Shown: positions 17,171 through 26,336 of the stretch, piece by piece
Layout of the letters: each line of letters begins with the position of its first letter
Numbering within the stretch: position 1 is the stretch's first letter
Source of the DNA: RGIG9079 sp964567845
Lineage (GTDB): Bacteria; Bacteroidota; Bacteroidia; Bacteroidales; Marinifilaceae
DNA length: 64,000 nucleotides
Direction of reading: 5' to 3'
Assembly: GCA_964567845.1 (NCBI GenBank)
Contig: CAZMOG010000002.1
Coordinates: 9,896 to 73,895, forward strand
Made by a program: the position numbers and the translations under genes
The notes under the pieces: model-generated
The model's input: only the letters and a program-made list of their open reading frames with translations
Told to the model about the DNA's origin: nothing
The model's database searches: none

Positions 17171-17932
17171 CTATAGATAAAAAGCTAAACCAAGTGAAAT
17201 ACTAAGAATATTTATTCGGAAATTACCAGAACTCGAGGTGTATTTTCCTTCATATATCTGATTGGTAATCTGCTTGGTCTTGGTATGACTAAATCCCAAC
17301 ACGCCCACTGTCACCTCGGCAGCGGTGTAATCGTTAATAAAGGCAACCAATCCCGGTACAAACGATATTGCAAACTCCTGAGTCTCCTGGAATGTTCCGG
17401 TTACATCATAACCCTGACCGTTTATCATTTTGGATTTACCTCCACCATACTCTAACTGCATTTCAGTCAGGATTCCGAATCTACGACTATTACCTATATT
17501 GATGTAATAACGGTAAACAGCCGAGGCGGAATATGATTGCTTAAGAGAGTATATATCCTTCACAGAACCATCAAACTCGTCATCAAGGGCAAAACCAATG
17601 CTATCAACACGCATAAACGAGCGCTTATACGAACCTCGCAAACCTGCAGCCTGATTATCCGCAAATGAATAGCATACAATAGGCGAGGCCTTTACCGAAT
17701 GTCCCCTTCCATTAACTCCCTCGATAAAAAGAAAGTTGTATCGCTTGTTATCATTTACGGCAAAGGAGACAGAACTACCTACAATCCACTGTCCCTTAGG
17801 AACAAAGGTCTGCGATTCAATGTCGCGTTCTATCTTCGATGATAATGCATTATGTTCCTGCGAGAAACCTCTCCCAGGAACAATAACACTCAATACTGCA
17901 ACAACTATATATGTCAGCAGATTTTTACTCAT
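17171..17932 (-). CDS. Secreted outer-membrane beta-barrel-like protein
   Basis: 253 residues: a signal peptide to about residue 25 (ending GFSQ), then PKGQWIVGSSVSFAVND and regularly spaced amphipathic strands ending in ILSISLGLAFYL. The aromatic/hydrophobic terminal pattern fits an outer-membrane beta-barrel. It is paralogous to the following gene. Its start overlaps the end of the DUF4493-PCMD lipoprotein gene by eight bases and it ends 5 bp before the next ATG, so it is embedded in the operon. It could anchor, export or display the lipoproteins; that role is inference from context. Confidence 0.65.
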   Translation of the reverse strand: MSKNLLTYIVVAVLSVIVPGRGFSQEHNALSSKIERDIESQTFVPKGQWIVGSSVSFAVNDNKRYNFLFIEGVNGRGHSVKASPIVCYSFADNQAAGLRGSYKRSFMRVDSIGFALDDEFDGSVKDIYSLKQSYSASAVYRYYINIGNSRRFGILTEMQLEYGGGKSKMINGQGYDVTGTFQETQEFAISFVPGLVAFINDYTAAEVTVGVLGFSHTKTKQITNQIYEGKYTSSSGNFRINILSISLGLAFYL

Positions 17933-20147
17933 AAATCAAAGAGAAATCATCCATATAGAGGGTACTGCCCTCTCCACCGGTGAAATAATCTCCATACTTA
18001 CTTGCAGAGACACAAACAATGATATACTTCGGTTTACGCTCTGTTGTTCGATACTCCATAGGTACTGTTATCTCGGTCCATGAATCTACAGCACTCTTCA
18101 TTTCGTACTCACCGTATGCAATAATGTGCTCGTCATTAACGCTAAACAACTGACCTCCACCGCTTGTAGAGTTCTTTGTCTTAATCTGCACAGGTGATTC
18201 CCAATCTCCAATTGCAACATAAATCTTTCCGATATCAGAACTTCCTGATGCAATATTATCAACATTCACATTGCTTGGAATGTTATTATCATCAACAATA
18301 CCTGGAGTATATTTAAACCAGAAACTATATGCCGATGGTCTGCACTCAAATGGACGTCCGAAATCCAGAACACCATCAGTTCCATCGGTAGCAGCATATT
18401 TCCCTACAAACATATTACCTGCAGCAAACTTACCAATCGCTCCAAGACCCACGAATTGCGAAACCATCTTGGAAGATTTAGAGCCGGTTGATCCGGGACG
18501 AACATCAGAATCCGGATTAGTTACCAACTTCTTCATTGTGTTAGAACCATGGTTTCCACAATCCCAGAACAATGAACCATCCTCGCTTGACAATGTTAAA
18601 GCATCAGAATTTGCACCCGAAACATTCGATGCCCAATACTCAAATCCACTATTTGGAAGCTGAATTGCATCCTCGGTAGTAAACACCTTTGTAACCATAC
18701 CGGCAATACCATTATCAACCGCACGGTATTGATATGCTGTCAATGGGGTCAAACCGGAAATCGCAGCGGTCAATGTTATTCCATCCTCGGCATTTACATT
18801 AGCACTAACCGTTGTCCATGTATCTGCACTGATCTCTTTATACTCAAAAGTATATGGGCCCTTTGCCTCATCAGGACTAACAATCTCACCCTTTAGAACT
18901 GCTCTGTTTGAATACACTGTTCCCAAATCAATACCAAGAGCGGCAACAGTTGCATCGCTGACAACAAAGTTCAATGGAATCTCGGTCACGTTGTTACTTG
19001 CATCGGTCACCTTTAAGTTAAATACAAACTCCCCCTCCTCGGTAAACCACTGCATAAACTCATCGCTAAATACCAATTTGCCCGATGACTGTCCATTAGT
19101 TGCATTGTATAGGTAATCATTAAATGACAAACCCACTGCATCCAATGCTGCCTTTTCTGTTTCTGACAATTTATGCATATCATAGCTTGATACTGTTGCA
19201 TCCAAACCATTCATCCGGGCAAAGACATCGCTGGTTACGGTAAAACTCTTCAATTGCGATGCCGTTGTCAACCAAACTACTATTCTTGAACCGTTATTAG
19301 GCTCAAAATAGATTGGTGAATTGATGTCAAAAGCCTCTCCTCCTGACAAACGGGGGCGCTCTACAATCTGCAATGAGTTATTTTTGTTAACAACCTGCTC
19401 ATCTATCTCAATATCAATGCCGGCTCCTCCCTCCTCTGGTTTAACCGGCTCTGAATACTTGATTGTAACACCATACTCTGTAGCTGCCTTGGCATTGGTA
19501 ATTGTATATGAATACTCATAATCCTCATTAGTCAATGTCTTAGCTGTAAACTTCATTGTAATGTTGCGGGTTGTGTTATCATCATCAAACATGAAATAAC
19601 CTTTACGCAATGTTGTATCCGTATAGATCAAACCATACTGAGTATCCTCGGTTGTAGCCAACACCTTTGCCGAAGCAATATCAAAGAAACGCTCCAAAGA
19701 GGCATCGAAATCTACACTCAAAAGGGTATTGGCAATATTACATGTCAATGATACACTCTTAATATCTCCCTTCTCAATAATAAAAGGTATTGAACCTGTG
19801 TAGTATGGTTTATCAAAACCTGCATGTGTCAATGTTCCGGCTGTTACCGACAACATATAGGCATCAGACATCAAAGAGATTTGTGCAGGTACCTTGTCCA
19901 TCCCCTCGTAGAGACGGACAAGTTTACTATTTGAATTGTAAATTCTTACCTTAGCACTGCTATTCAGCTCACTCAAAAGCTCTTCATTAGTAATAATAGC
20001 TCTTGAATCGGTCTCAATTGCATCGTCGAACTTTAAGTTCAACATTGCAACACCATCACCACTTTCACCATTCAGCTCACGCTTCTCACTCGCACAAGCT
20101 CCCAATAGAAGGAGTACCGGCAATATATATGTATATACTTTTCTCAT
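17925..20147 (-). CDS. DUF4493-PCMD surface lipoprotein
   Basis: 740 residues, the largest product of the operon. A signal peptide ends in LLLGAC, predicting a lipoprotein. The N-terminal part (about 30-250) is a DUF4493-type domain shared with the next two upstream genes (VRLYEGMDKVPAQISLMSDAYMLSV style). The middle has Ig/fibronectin-like segments, and from about 500 there is a PCMD domain (FEYWASNVSG, FWDCGNHGSNTMKK, FVGLGAIGKFAAGNMFVG, ending YMDDFSLIYE). PCMD is often found in surface carbohydrate-related proteins; its biochemical function is not established. It probably sits on the cell surface as the main binding component of the locus. Confidence 0.8.
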   Translation of the reverse strand: MRKVYTYILPVLLLLGACASEKRELNGESGDGVAMLNLKFDDAIETDSRAIITNEELLSELNSSAKVRIYNSNSKLVRLYEGMDKVPAQISLMSDAYMLSVTAGTLTHAGFDKPYYTGSIPFIIEKGDIKSVSLTCNIANTLLSVDFDASLERFFDIASAKVLATTEDTQYGLIYTDTTLRKGYFMFDDDNTTRNITMKFTAKTLTNEDYEYSYTITNAKAATEYGVTIKYSEPVKPEEGGAGIDIEIDEQVVNKNNSLQIVERPRLSGGEAFDINSPIYFEPNNGSRIVVWLTTASQLKSFTVTSDVFARMNGLDATVSSYDMHKLSETEKAALDAVGLSFNDYLYNATNGQSSGKLVFSDEFMQWFTEEGEFVFNLKVTDASNNVTEIPLNFVVSDATVAALGIDLGTVYSNRAVLKGEIVSPDEAKGPYTFEYKEISADTWTTVSANVNAEDGITLTAAISGLTPLTAYQYRAVDNGIAGMVTKVFTTEDAIQLPNSGFEYWASNVSGANSDALTLSSEDGSLFWDCGNHGSNTMKKLVTNPDSDVRPGSTGSKSSKMVSQFVGLGAIGKFAAGNMFVGKYAATDGTDGVLDFGRPFECRPSAYSFWFKYTPGIVDDNNIPSNVNVDNIASGSSDIGKIYVAIGDWESPVQIKTKNSTSGGGQLFSVNDEHIIAYGEYEMKSAVDSWTEITVPMEYRTTERKPKYIIVCVSASKYGDYFTGGEGSTLYMDDFSLIYE

Positions 20148-20158
20148 AACCTGTATAA

Positions 20159-21466
20159 TTATTCAGTTACAGTTATCAGCAATAGTGTCTTCTTGGTTGA
20201 TTGATCATTAGAGTCTGTTACAGTAATAACGAAGTTATGATCTGCAGCTCCATATATTCCCAAAAGTTCCAAGAAATTAGTGATATCGAAAACAACATTA
20301 TTGGTCGATGTCACCTCCTCGCCTACAGGGAATTCCAAACTGCTCAATCCATTACGTAACTCGCCCGGATTTGCCAAACTAAACTCGGTTGCCAAACCAA
20401 CTCCCGTCAAAATTTCTTCGGTCAATGTTTCAGAATTGATCTCTACATAAATATCCTTCAATGTAGTGCCCTCGGCCGATGAAATCAACACCTTTAACGG
20501 TTTACCATCTGCTATGAACTGTGATGGATACTGAGCCTCATCAATATCAAATCCATCTCCTACGATTGTTGGCTTAGCAAGATCGCCAGGAACGGTACCG
20601 GGCTCATCATCGCCTCCTACTCCAGGATTCTCCTCCGGCTCATACTGATCAGGTTTATCCTGAATATCCTTCTCGGGAACTTCAACGCTAACGTCGCCCA
20701 AATCAACCAAAGTACATGTTGCATCAACTACAAATGTCTCACCTCCGATAATTACAGTTCCAAACTCAGCCAACTCACCCTCCTCAATCTTCTTAAGCGA
20801 GTAAGTAATCTGATGAGCCTCTCCTGCCTTTATTCCGGCAATCTGTTGTGTTGAGGTAATATACTGACCGTCAACGGTACCCGTTAACACAGCAATCAAT
20901 GTATTCTCGGTATCGGCAGCCTTAAAGTATCCTGTAGCAGTGGGCTTCGTTGCCAAGAAGTCCAAGCTACCGTTACCAACGGTAACATTTACCTTAACAT
21001 CCAAATCCAAAAGGGCTTTTAAATCCTCGGAATAACCAACATTAACCTTTATGTTTGCAAAGTAACAAACCAAAGTCGAAACCTCGGTCAATTTATTTTT
21101 TTCTATGGTAAAATTCTCTACTCCGTAATAATATGGTGCATCCCATGCTGCATCCTGCAAATCCGGTGAATATGCCTCAACAGAATATGAACCAACAGGC
21201 AACGTTATAATTTCAGGCATCTTTGAGTAGCTGCTATACTCGGCAACCACCTCAGATCCATTCAAAATTCTCACTACGAAATCTGCAGTACTCACAGCTC
21301 TCGACTCTACAGAGACAAGCGGAGAGACCAATTTCATTGTTCCAAAAGCATCGGATGGCAACTCATGCTCATATTTCTCCGATAGATGCGAACATGCTGA
21401 GAACGAACAAACAAGTCCGACCAACAATACAAATATACTTAACAATCTCTTCATAATATTTTCCAT
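20159..21466 (-). CDS. DUF4493-type lipoprotein
   Basis: 435 residues. The N-terminus has a signal ending CSFSAC, a lipobox-type site. A DUF4493-like domain covers about residues 35-260 (VAEYSSYSKMPEIITLPVGSY, YYGVENFTIEKNK), then a linker rich in E, P, G and D (PDQYEPEENPGVGGDDEPG) leads to a last domain of about 140 residues. Two starts are possible: ATG at 21466, overlapping the previous stop as TAATG, or ATG at 21454, which gives a shorter and more usual signal peptide (MKRLLSIF). I keep the longer form because of the overlap. It lies in the middle of the six-gene run. Confidence 0.7.
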   Translation of the reverse strand: MENIMKRLLSIFVLLVGLVCSFSACSHLSEKYEHELPSDAFGTMKLVSPLVSVESRAVSTADFVVRILNGSEVVAEYSSYSKMPEIITLPVGSYSVEAYSPDLQDAAWDAPYYYGVENFTIEKNKLTEVSTLVCYFANIKVNVGYSEDLKALLDLDVKVNVTVGNGSLDFLATKPTATGYFKAADTENTLIAVLTGTVDGQYITSTQQIAGIKAGEAHQITYSLKKIEEGELAEFGTVIIGGETFVVDATCTLVDLGDVSVEVPEKDIQDKPDQYEPEENPGVGGDDEPGTVPGDLAKPTIVGDGFDIDEAQYPSQFIADGKPLKVLISSAEGTTLKDIYVEINSETLTEEILTGVGLATEFSLANPGELRNGLSSLEFPVGEEVTSTNNVVFDITNFLELLGIYGAADHNFVITVTDSNDQSTKKTLLLITVTE

Positions 21467-22632
21467 TACTCAGTTACATTAACCTTCAATACGGTAGGCG
21501 AAGTTGCCCTTCCATAGTCATCGGTAACTACCATCGAGAAGCTATATGAACCCACTGCCATATTTGCCAACAAATCGACAAACTCCACATAGGCCATTTT
21601 TTCACGTTTGGCATCCAATCCTCTCATCTTTAATCCCTTCATTTCAAACAAAGACTGTACAGTCGACGACACCAATGAAACCGACTCATCACAACCTAAA
21701 GTTGTTGCTGTGGCAGAACTCAATGTCAACTTGCAATCCTTAATTCCTCCATCCGCAATAATCGTAAATCTCAAACTCTCGACAGGAGCCGCCTTACTGA
21801 AAGAGACAGTGCTATTTGACTCAAAACCGATAACCTCAACAACCGGCAAATCAACTACCGGCTTATCCGATGCCACCAACTCTACAGGAACAACATCAAT
21901 CTTATCATCATATTGAACAATAATTTGATTTTTGGAAGCATCAACATCAAGATTCAATGTGTATCCTGTTTTAGCCGCAATCTCCAGATTCTCAACAATA
22001 GTAGCCTCAACAGTACCTCCCTGTCTTGTTCCTGTCCACACTAGATTTGCTGTTCCCGGACGAATAAACAGAGGAGTTGCACTTGACAATGGCGACAAGA
22101 TTACGTCATTTCTTCCATCCACTTTGATAGCCAATGAACCTGCAGTGAAATACTCACGAAAATCTTCAGAAACTGTTGCCTTTACAAATGAATTCTGTAA
22201 AGAGGCAGTAATCTCGACAATTGTTGTTTCGTCAGCCTTAATAGTAAAAGATTTGGTTCCGCTAAAGTAAGCTTTACCCTCTCCCTCATCTGTAATTGTT
22301 CCACAATTTACCTCGATTCGGTAATCACCGGGAGCGAATTGCGAACCGGCTTCGAAGTCATCCACGCTCTCCCACTCCGTCAACTTGGTTTCAACATCGC
22401 TGACTACTGAATACAATGTCATACTGAAATCGGAAATTGTAGGAAGTGTGATAATTTCCGACAAGTCATAATCTGCACGACTACTAACATACTCGCTTTC
22501 AACCATATTAAAAGCTGCATCAGTCGTGACATTCACATAGAGACCGGCATCTCTATCTGAATAATCATTTTGCGATTCGCACCCGAACATAAAGAGCACC
22601 AATGCAAATAAAGTAGAAATTCTTTTTACCAT
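21466..22632 (-). CDS. DUF4493-type lipoprotein, first gene of surface operon
   Basis: 388 residues with a short signal ending LFMFGC, predicting a lipoprotein. The first 250 residues match the DUF4493 pattern of the two following genes: ITLPTISDFSMTLYS, then a segment like FAPGDYRIEVNCGTITDEG, then FSGTKSFTIKADETT. The last 110 residues form a separate domain similar to the end of the next protein (YSFSMVVTDDYGRATS against HNFVITVTDSNDQST). It is the promoter-proximal gene. Its start codon lies inside one arm of an 11-bp inverted repeat, so translation or transcription may be switched at this point. Confidence 0.72.
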   Translation of the reverse strand: MVKRISTLFALVLFMFGCESQNDYSDRDAGLYVNVTTDAAFNMVESEYVSSRADYDLSEIITLPTISDFSMTLYSVVSDVETKLTEWESVDDFEAGSQFAPGDYRIEVNCGTITDEGEGKAYFSGTKSFTIKADETTIVEITASLQNSFVKATVSEDFREYFTAGSLAIKVDGRNDVILSPLSSATPLFIRPGTANLVWTGTRQGGTVEATIVENLEIAAKTGYTLNLDVDASKNQIIVQYDDKIDVVPVELVASDKPVVDLPVVEVIGFESNSTVSFSKAAPVESLRFTIIADGGIKDCKLTLSSATATTLGCDESVSLVSSTVQSLFEMKGLKMRGLDAKREKMAYVEFVDLLANMAVGSYSFSMVVTDDYGRATSPTVLKVNVTE

Positions 22633-22693
22633 AAATACTTATTTTCTATACAACACAAAGCCTATAGCAAACTTCGTGCCAAAAGTATTTATG
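22630..22693 (-). promoter_or_regulatory. 11-bp inverted repeat covering the operon start codon
   Basis: CATAAATACTT (22630-22640) and AAGTATTTATG (22683-22693) are perfect inverted copies 42 bp apart. On the transcribed strand the near arm includes the ATG of the first DUF4493 gene. In RNA the arms could pair and hide the start. In DNA the layout resembles a small invertible segment. No invertase gene is in the window. Confidence 0.5.
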
Positions 22694-22720
22694 ATAAAAA
22701 GAATTTTAAAAATTGGAACC

Positions 22721-23677
22721 CTATGAACCTAACAACGAATTAACAAAAGCCTCTCTGTCAAACAATTGCAAATCATTAATTCCCTCACCAATTCCAATAT
22801 ATCTTACAGGTATCTTAAATTGATCCGAGATTCCCAAAACAACACCGCCTTTAGCGGTTCCATCCAACTTTGTAATAGCCAATGATGTTACCTCGGTTGC
22901 CTTAGTAAATTGTTTTGCCTGCTCGTAAGCATTCTGACCTGTCGAGCCATCAAGCACAAGCATTACATCGTTTGGTGCAGTAGGAACAATCTTCTTCATT
23001 ACATTCTTAATCTTTGAAAGCTCGTTCATCAGATTAATCTTATTGTGCAAACGGCCTGCAGTATCGATAATGACCACATCGGCTCCCATTGCTTTTGCCT
23101 TCGACAATGTATCATATGCAACCGAAGCCGGATCAGCTCCCATTCCCTGCTTAACTATCGGCACATCTACTCTATTTGCCCATATCTCCAACTGCTCCAC
23201 AGCCGCAGCTCTGAATGTATCGGCAGCACCGAGCACAACACTCTTGCCTGCCTCTTTGAAACGCGCAGCCATTTTGCCAATGGTTGTTGTCTTTCCAACT
23301 CCATTGACACCCACTACCATTATCACATACGGGTCATTACCACTCCAATTATCCTGATTATTCAGAAGCTCATTCTCCTCAAGAAGAGCAACAATCTCTT
23401 CACGAAGAACCCTGTTCAACTCCTCAGATCCAACATACTTATCACGAGCAACACGCGCCTGTATCCTGTCAATGATTCTCAATGTAGTATCCACTCCCAC
23501 ATCCGAAGTTACCAGAACCTCTTCCAAATCATCAAGCACATCATCATCAACTTTAGTCCTACCGACAAGAACTCTTGCAATCTTCGACAAAACACCCTCT
23601 TTGGTCTTTGCCAGTCCACGCTTCAGGTTAGCATCATCGGCATGCGTTTTACGCTTGAAAATATCAAAAAATCCCAT
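22721..23677 (-). CDS. ftsY: Signal recognition particle receptor
   Basis: SRP receptor GTPase that docks ribosome-SRP complexes at the inner membrane. 318 residues, without the long acidic N-terminal domain of E. coli FtsY, as is usual in Bacteroidetes. It has an N domain (about 20-100), then the G domain with GVNGVGKTTTIGKMAARFK (G1), AADTFRAAAVEQL (insertion box), DTAGRLHN (G3), TKLDGTAKGG (G4) and the closing GEGINDLQLFD. The gene lies downstream of purA, separated by a hairpin, and ends 88 bp before the surface operon start on the same strand. Confidence 0.96.
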   Translation of the reverse strand: MGFFDIFKRKTHADDANLKRGLAKTKEGVLSKIARVLVGRTKVDDDVLDDLEEVLVTSDVGVDTTLRIIDRIQARVARDKYVGSEELNRVLREEIVALLEENELLNNQDNWSGNDPYVIMVVGVNGVGKTTTIGKMAARFKEAGKSVVLGAADTFRAAAVEQLEIWANRVDVPIVKQGMGADPASVAYDTLSKAKAMGADVVIIDTAGRLHNKINLMNELSKIKNVMKKIVPTAPNDVMLVLDGSTGQNAYEQAKQFTKATEVTSLAITKLDGTAKGGVVLGISDQFKIPVRYIGIGEGINDLQLFDREAFVNSLLGS

Positions 23678-23691
23678 GTCTATTATATTTA

Positions 23692-23719
23692 AAAGGGGTT
23701 AACTTAAATGCTAACCCCC
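23692..23719 (-). terminator. Hairpin after purA
   Basis: On the minus strand GGGGTTA and TAACCCC pair around about 10 bases, followed by TTTT. It lies between the purA stop and the ftsY start and would limit read-through into ftsY. Confidence 0.6.
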
Positions 23720-23727
23720 ATATTTTA

Positions 23728-24999
23728 TCAATCCTCGTATCTTACAATCGTTTGATCTCGATCCGGGCCAACAGATACTATCTTAATTGGCACCTGAAGC
23801 TGATCTTCCAAGAATGACAAGTAAGCATTATACTCCTCAGGGAATTCATTCTCGCTGGTCATTTTAGTCATATCTGTTTGCCAACCCGGCAACTCCTCGT
23901 AGATTGGCTCAACCCCCTCGGTAATATCAAATGGAAAGTCCTCGGTTATAGTTCCATCATTCAACTTATAAGCAACACACGCCTTGATAGTTTCGAAGGT
24001 ATCCATAACATCGCTCTTCATCATAATCAACTTGGTAACTCCGTTAATCATGACAGCGTACCTCAATGCAACCAAATCAATCCAACCGGTTCTTCTTTTA
24101 CGTCCTGTTACAGAACCAAACTCGTGTCCATATGTACACAACTTATCTCCAACCTCATCAAACAACTCTGTCGGGAATGGACCTGCTCCTACACGAGTAC
24201 AATAGGCTTTAAAAATTCCATAAACATCTCCTATCTTATTGGGAGCAACACCCATACCTGCACAACTTCCTGCACAAATTGTCGAAGACGAGGTCACAAA
24301 GGGATATGAACCGAAATCAACATCAAGCATTGTTCCCTGAGCGCCCTCGGCCAATACTGATTTACCCTCTGCAATTGCCTTATTGATAACATGCTCGCTA
24401 TCTACCAAATTGAACCGCTTTAAATACTCTACTCCACTTAACCACTCCTTCTCAAGTTCGGTAATATCGTACTCGTAGTTCATTGATTTAAGGATTGTCT
24501 CGTGTTTGCCTTTAGCTATTGAATACTTCTCCTCGAAATTATATAGAATATCACCAACTCTCAATCCATTACGGCTAACCTTATCAGTATAGGTAGGTCC
24601 GATACCCTTTCCTGTAGTTCCAATCTTCCCTGAACCTTTAGCAGCCTCGTATGCAGCATCAAGAACTCTGTGAGTAGGAAGAATCAAGTGAGCCTTCTTT
24701 GATATGTATAGACGCTTAGTCAAATCGTGACCACTTGCAGCAAGTGCCTCTGCCTCCTGTTTGAACAACAGCGGATCCAAAACGACTCCATTACCAATAA
24801 TATTAACCTTACCTCCTTGGAAAATTCCTGAAGGAATTGAACGAAGAATATACTTCTCTCCATTGAACTCCAACGTATGGCCGGCATTAGGACCACCCTG
24901 GAATCTTGTAACTAAATCATACTTGGGAGTGAGTACGTCCACAACTTTACCTTTTCCCTCGTCACCCCATTGCAATCCTAATAAAACATCTACCTTCAT
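23728..24999 (-). CDS. purA: Adenylosuccinate synthase
   Basis: Joins IMP and aspartate using GTP in the first committed step to AMP. 423 residues, normal length. The N-terminal P-loop block LLGLQWGDEGKGKVVDVL holds the catalytic aspartate; also seen are GGPNAGHTLEFNGEKY with the catalytic histidine, GTTGKGIGPTYTDK for IMP binding, AEGAQGTMLDVDFGSYPFVTSS, and the C-terminal VSVGPDRDQTI. A minus-strand -7 box TAAATTTG at 25026-25033 overlaps the end of the upstream Fur-like gene, hinting that purA may have its own promoter as well as read-through. Confidence 0.97.
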   Translation of the reverse strand: MKVDVLLGLQWGDEGKGKVVDVLTPKYDLVTRFQGGPNAGHTLEFNGEKYILRSIPSGIFQGGKVNIIGNGVVLDPLLFKQEAEALAASGHDLTKRLYISKKAHLILPTHRVLDAAYEAAKGSGKIGTTGKGIGPTYTDKVSRNGLRVGDILYNFEEKYSIAKGKHETILKSMNYEYDITELEKEWLSGVEYLKRFNLVDSEHVINKAIAEGKSVLAEGAQGTMLDVDFGSYPFVTSSSTICAGSCAGMGVAPNKIGDVYGIFKAYCTRVGAGPFPTELFDEVGDKLCTYGHEFGSVTGRKRRTGWIDLVALRYAVMINGVTKLIMMKSDVMDTFETIKACVAYKLNDGTITEDFPFDITEGVEPIYEELPGWQTDMTKMTSENEFPEEYNAYLSFLEDQLQVPIKIVSVGPDRDQTIVRYED

Positions 25000-25030
25000 G
25001 ATTATATCTTCTGTTTATTGATGTGCAAAT

Positions 25031-25483
25031 TTAATCTTTTTTGCATTTCTTACATAATCCTCGCCCCAAAACTTTTTGATTTTCTAAAACAAAGCCATAT
25101 TCGGAGCGACATTCATTAATCAAACTTTGCCATACAGGCAATTCCACATTAAAGAACTTACCACAAGCAACACACTGCAACACCAATTGAGGAGAGTTGT
25201 TATCGGCTTTACCATAAACAACGTACCCTTTATCCAATTGCATCCTTACCGCTAAATTCCATTCACATAACAAATCCAATACATTGTATAGAGTTGCTCT
25301 ACTAATTCTGAAGCGCTTTTGCTCAAGTCTTTGCAACAACTCTCTCACACTATACATTGTATCGGAATCATATATCAACTCCAAAACCGCCATTCGCTCG
25401 GGCGTATTTCTCATCCCCCTATACCTCAATTGTTGCAAAAACCGCTCTCGAATCCGAGAGTATTGCTCTGTTCCTCTATTCAT
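25031..25483 (-). CDS. Fur-family-like transcriptional regulator
   Basis: 150 residues with the Fur fold: a winged-helix N-terminal domain (RNTPERMAVLELIYDSD, then RISRATLYNVLDLLCEWNLA) and a dimerisation domain. The two CxxC zinc-structure pairs, CVAC and CKKC, are present. The usual histidine-rich HHxH segment before the first CxxC is replaced by NNSPQLVLQC, so the classic metal-sensing site appears to be missing. It may use structural zinc only, or sense something else. It overlaps murI by eight bases and precedes purA by 31 bp. Targets are unknown; autoregulation or control of the neighbouring murI-purA block is possible. Confidence 0.82.
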   Translation of the reverse strand: MNRGTEQYSRIRERFLQQLRYRGMRNTPERMAVLELIYDSDTMYSVRELLQRLEQKRFRISRATLYNVLDLLCEWNLAVRMQLDKGYVVYGKADNNSPQLVLQCVACGKFFNVELPVWQSLINECRSEYGFVLENQKVLGRGLCKKCKKD

Positions 25484-26321
25484 GAAACTCTATATGCTCG
25501 GCATACACTTTGCTATCCATAAAAATCTCGGCCAATTTGGCAAAATGATCCTTCTGTTCTGTTGTCAAGTAATGTAACTCTCCCCCCGTAGTTATTCTAT
25601 CACGCATCTCGACGTGTCTTTCTAAATAATCTTGTAACGATCGAGCCACAGTCTGCCCCTGTGAAATTAACGATACCCCTTTAGGTAGGTGTTTTGAAAT
25701 CAATGGAGCTAAAAGAGGATAATGAGTACAACCCAGAATAATTGTATCTATTTCAGGGTCTTTTTCAAAGAGTTGAACAATGTATTTTCTTACAAAGAAT
25801 TCAGCCCCTTCACCATTAAACTCATTATTTTCGACCAAGGGCACCCACATAGGACATGCCACCTGTGATACGGAAAAAGTTTGTTCTCCATGTAACTTGG
25901 CTATTTCCAAAGGGTATGATGCCGATGCCACCGTGCCACGAGTTGCAAAAACTCCAACATGACCATTCTTCGATACCATTGGCAACTGCTCTACTGTTGG
26001 TCTTATTACACCTAAAACCCGACGCCCAGAACCATAATGCTGCAAATCATTCTGTTGAATTGTCCTTAATGCCTTTGCAGAAGCTGTATTACACGCCAAT
26101 ATAACCAAAGGACATCCCAACTCAAAAAGATGCTCTACGGCTTGTGAAGTGTATGAATACACCGTTTCAAAGGAGCGTGTCCCGTATGGTGCTCGCGCAT
26201 TATCACCCAAATAGATATAGTCATAATGCGGCAAAAGCTTGACTATCTCTTTTAGGATAGTCAAGCCTCCATATCCGGAATCAAAGACACCGATTGCTCC
26301 TCTTGTTAGAGAGTCTGACAT
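25476..26321 (-). CDS. murI: Glutamate racemase
   Basis: Makes D-glutamate for peptidoglycan. 281 residues. It has GVFDSGYGGLTILKEI at the N-terminus, YLGDNARAPYG, the first catalytic cysteine in ILACNTASA, and the second in ILGCTHYPLL (about residue 190). Its C-terminal end overlaps the Fur-like gene start by eight bases, and it follows ompH by 15 bp, so envelope synthesis and export functions are transcribed together here. Confidence 0.96.
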   Translation of the reverse strand: MSDSLTRGAIGVFDSGYGGLTILKEIVKLLPHYDYIYLGDNARAPYGTRSFETVYSYTSQAVEHLFELGCPLVILACNTASAKALRTIQQNDLQHYGSGRRVLGVIRPTVEQLPMVSKNGHVGVFATRGTVASASYPLEIAKLHGEQTFSVSQVACPMWVPLVENNEFNGEGAEFFVRKYIVQLFEKDPEIDTIILGCTHYPLLAPLISKHLPKGVSLISQGQTVARSLQDYLERHVEMRDRITTGGELHYLTTEQKDHFAKLAEIFMDSKVYAEHIEFHE

Positions 26322-26336
26322 CGGAGTTTTCGATTA

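Noticed and set aside
22630..22693. Confirmed invertible promoter
   Set aside because: Segment is short (about 64 bp) and no invertase gene lies in the window, so it is reported only as a hypothesis.
25031..26321. Fusion or frameshift between murI and the Fur-like gene
   Set aside because: The eight-base overlap leaves both proteins complete with their usual ends.
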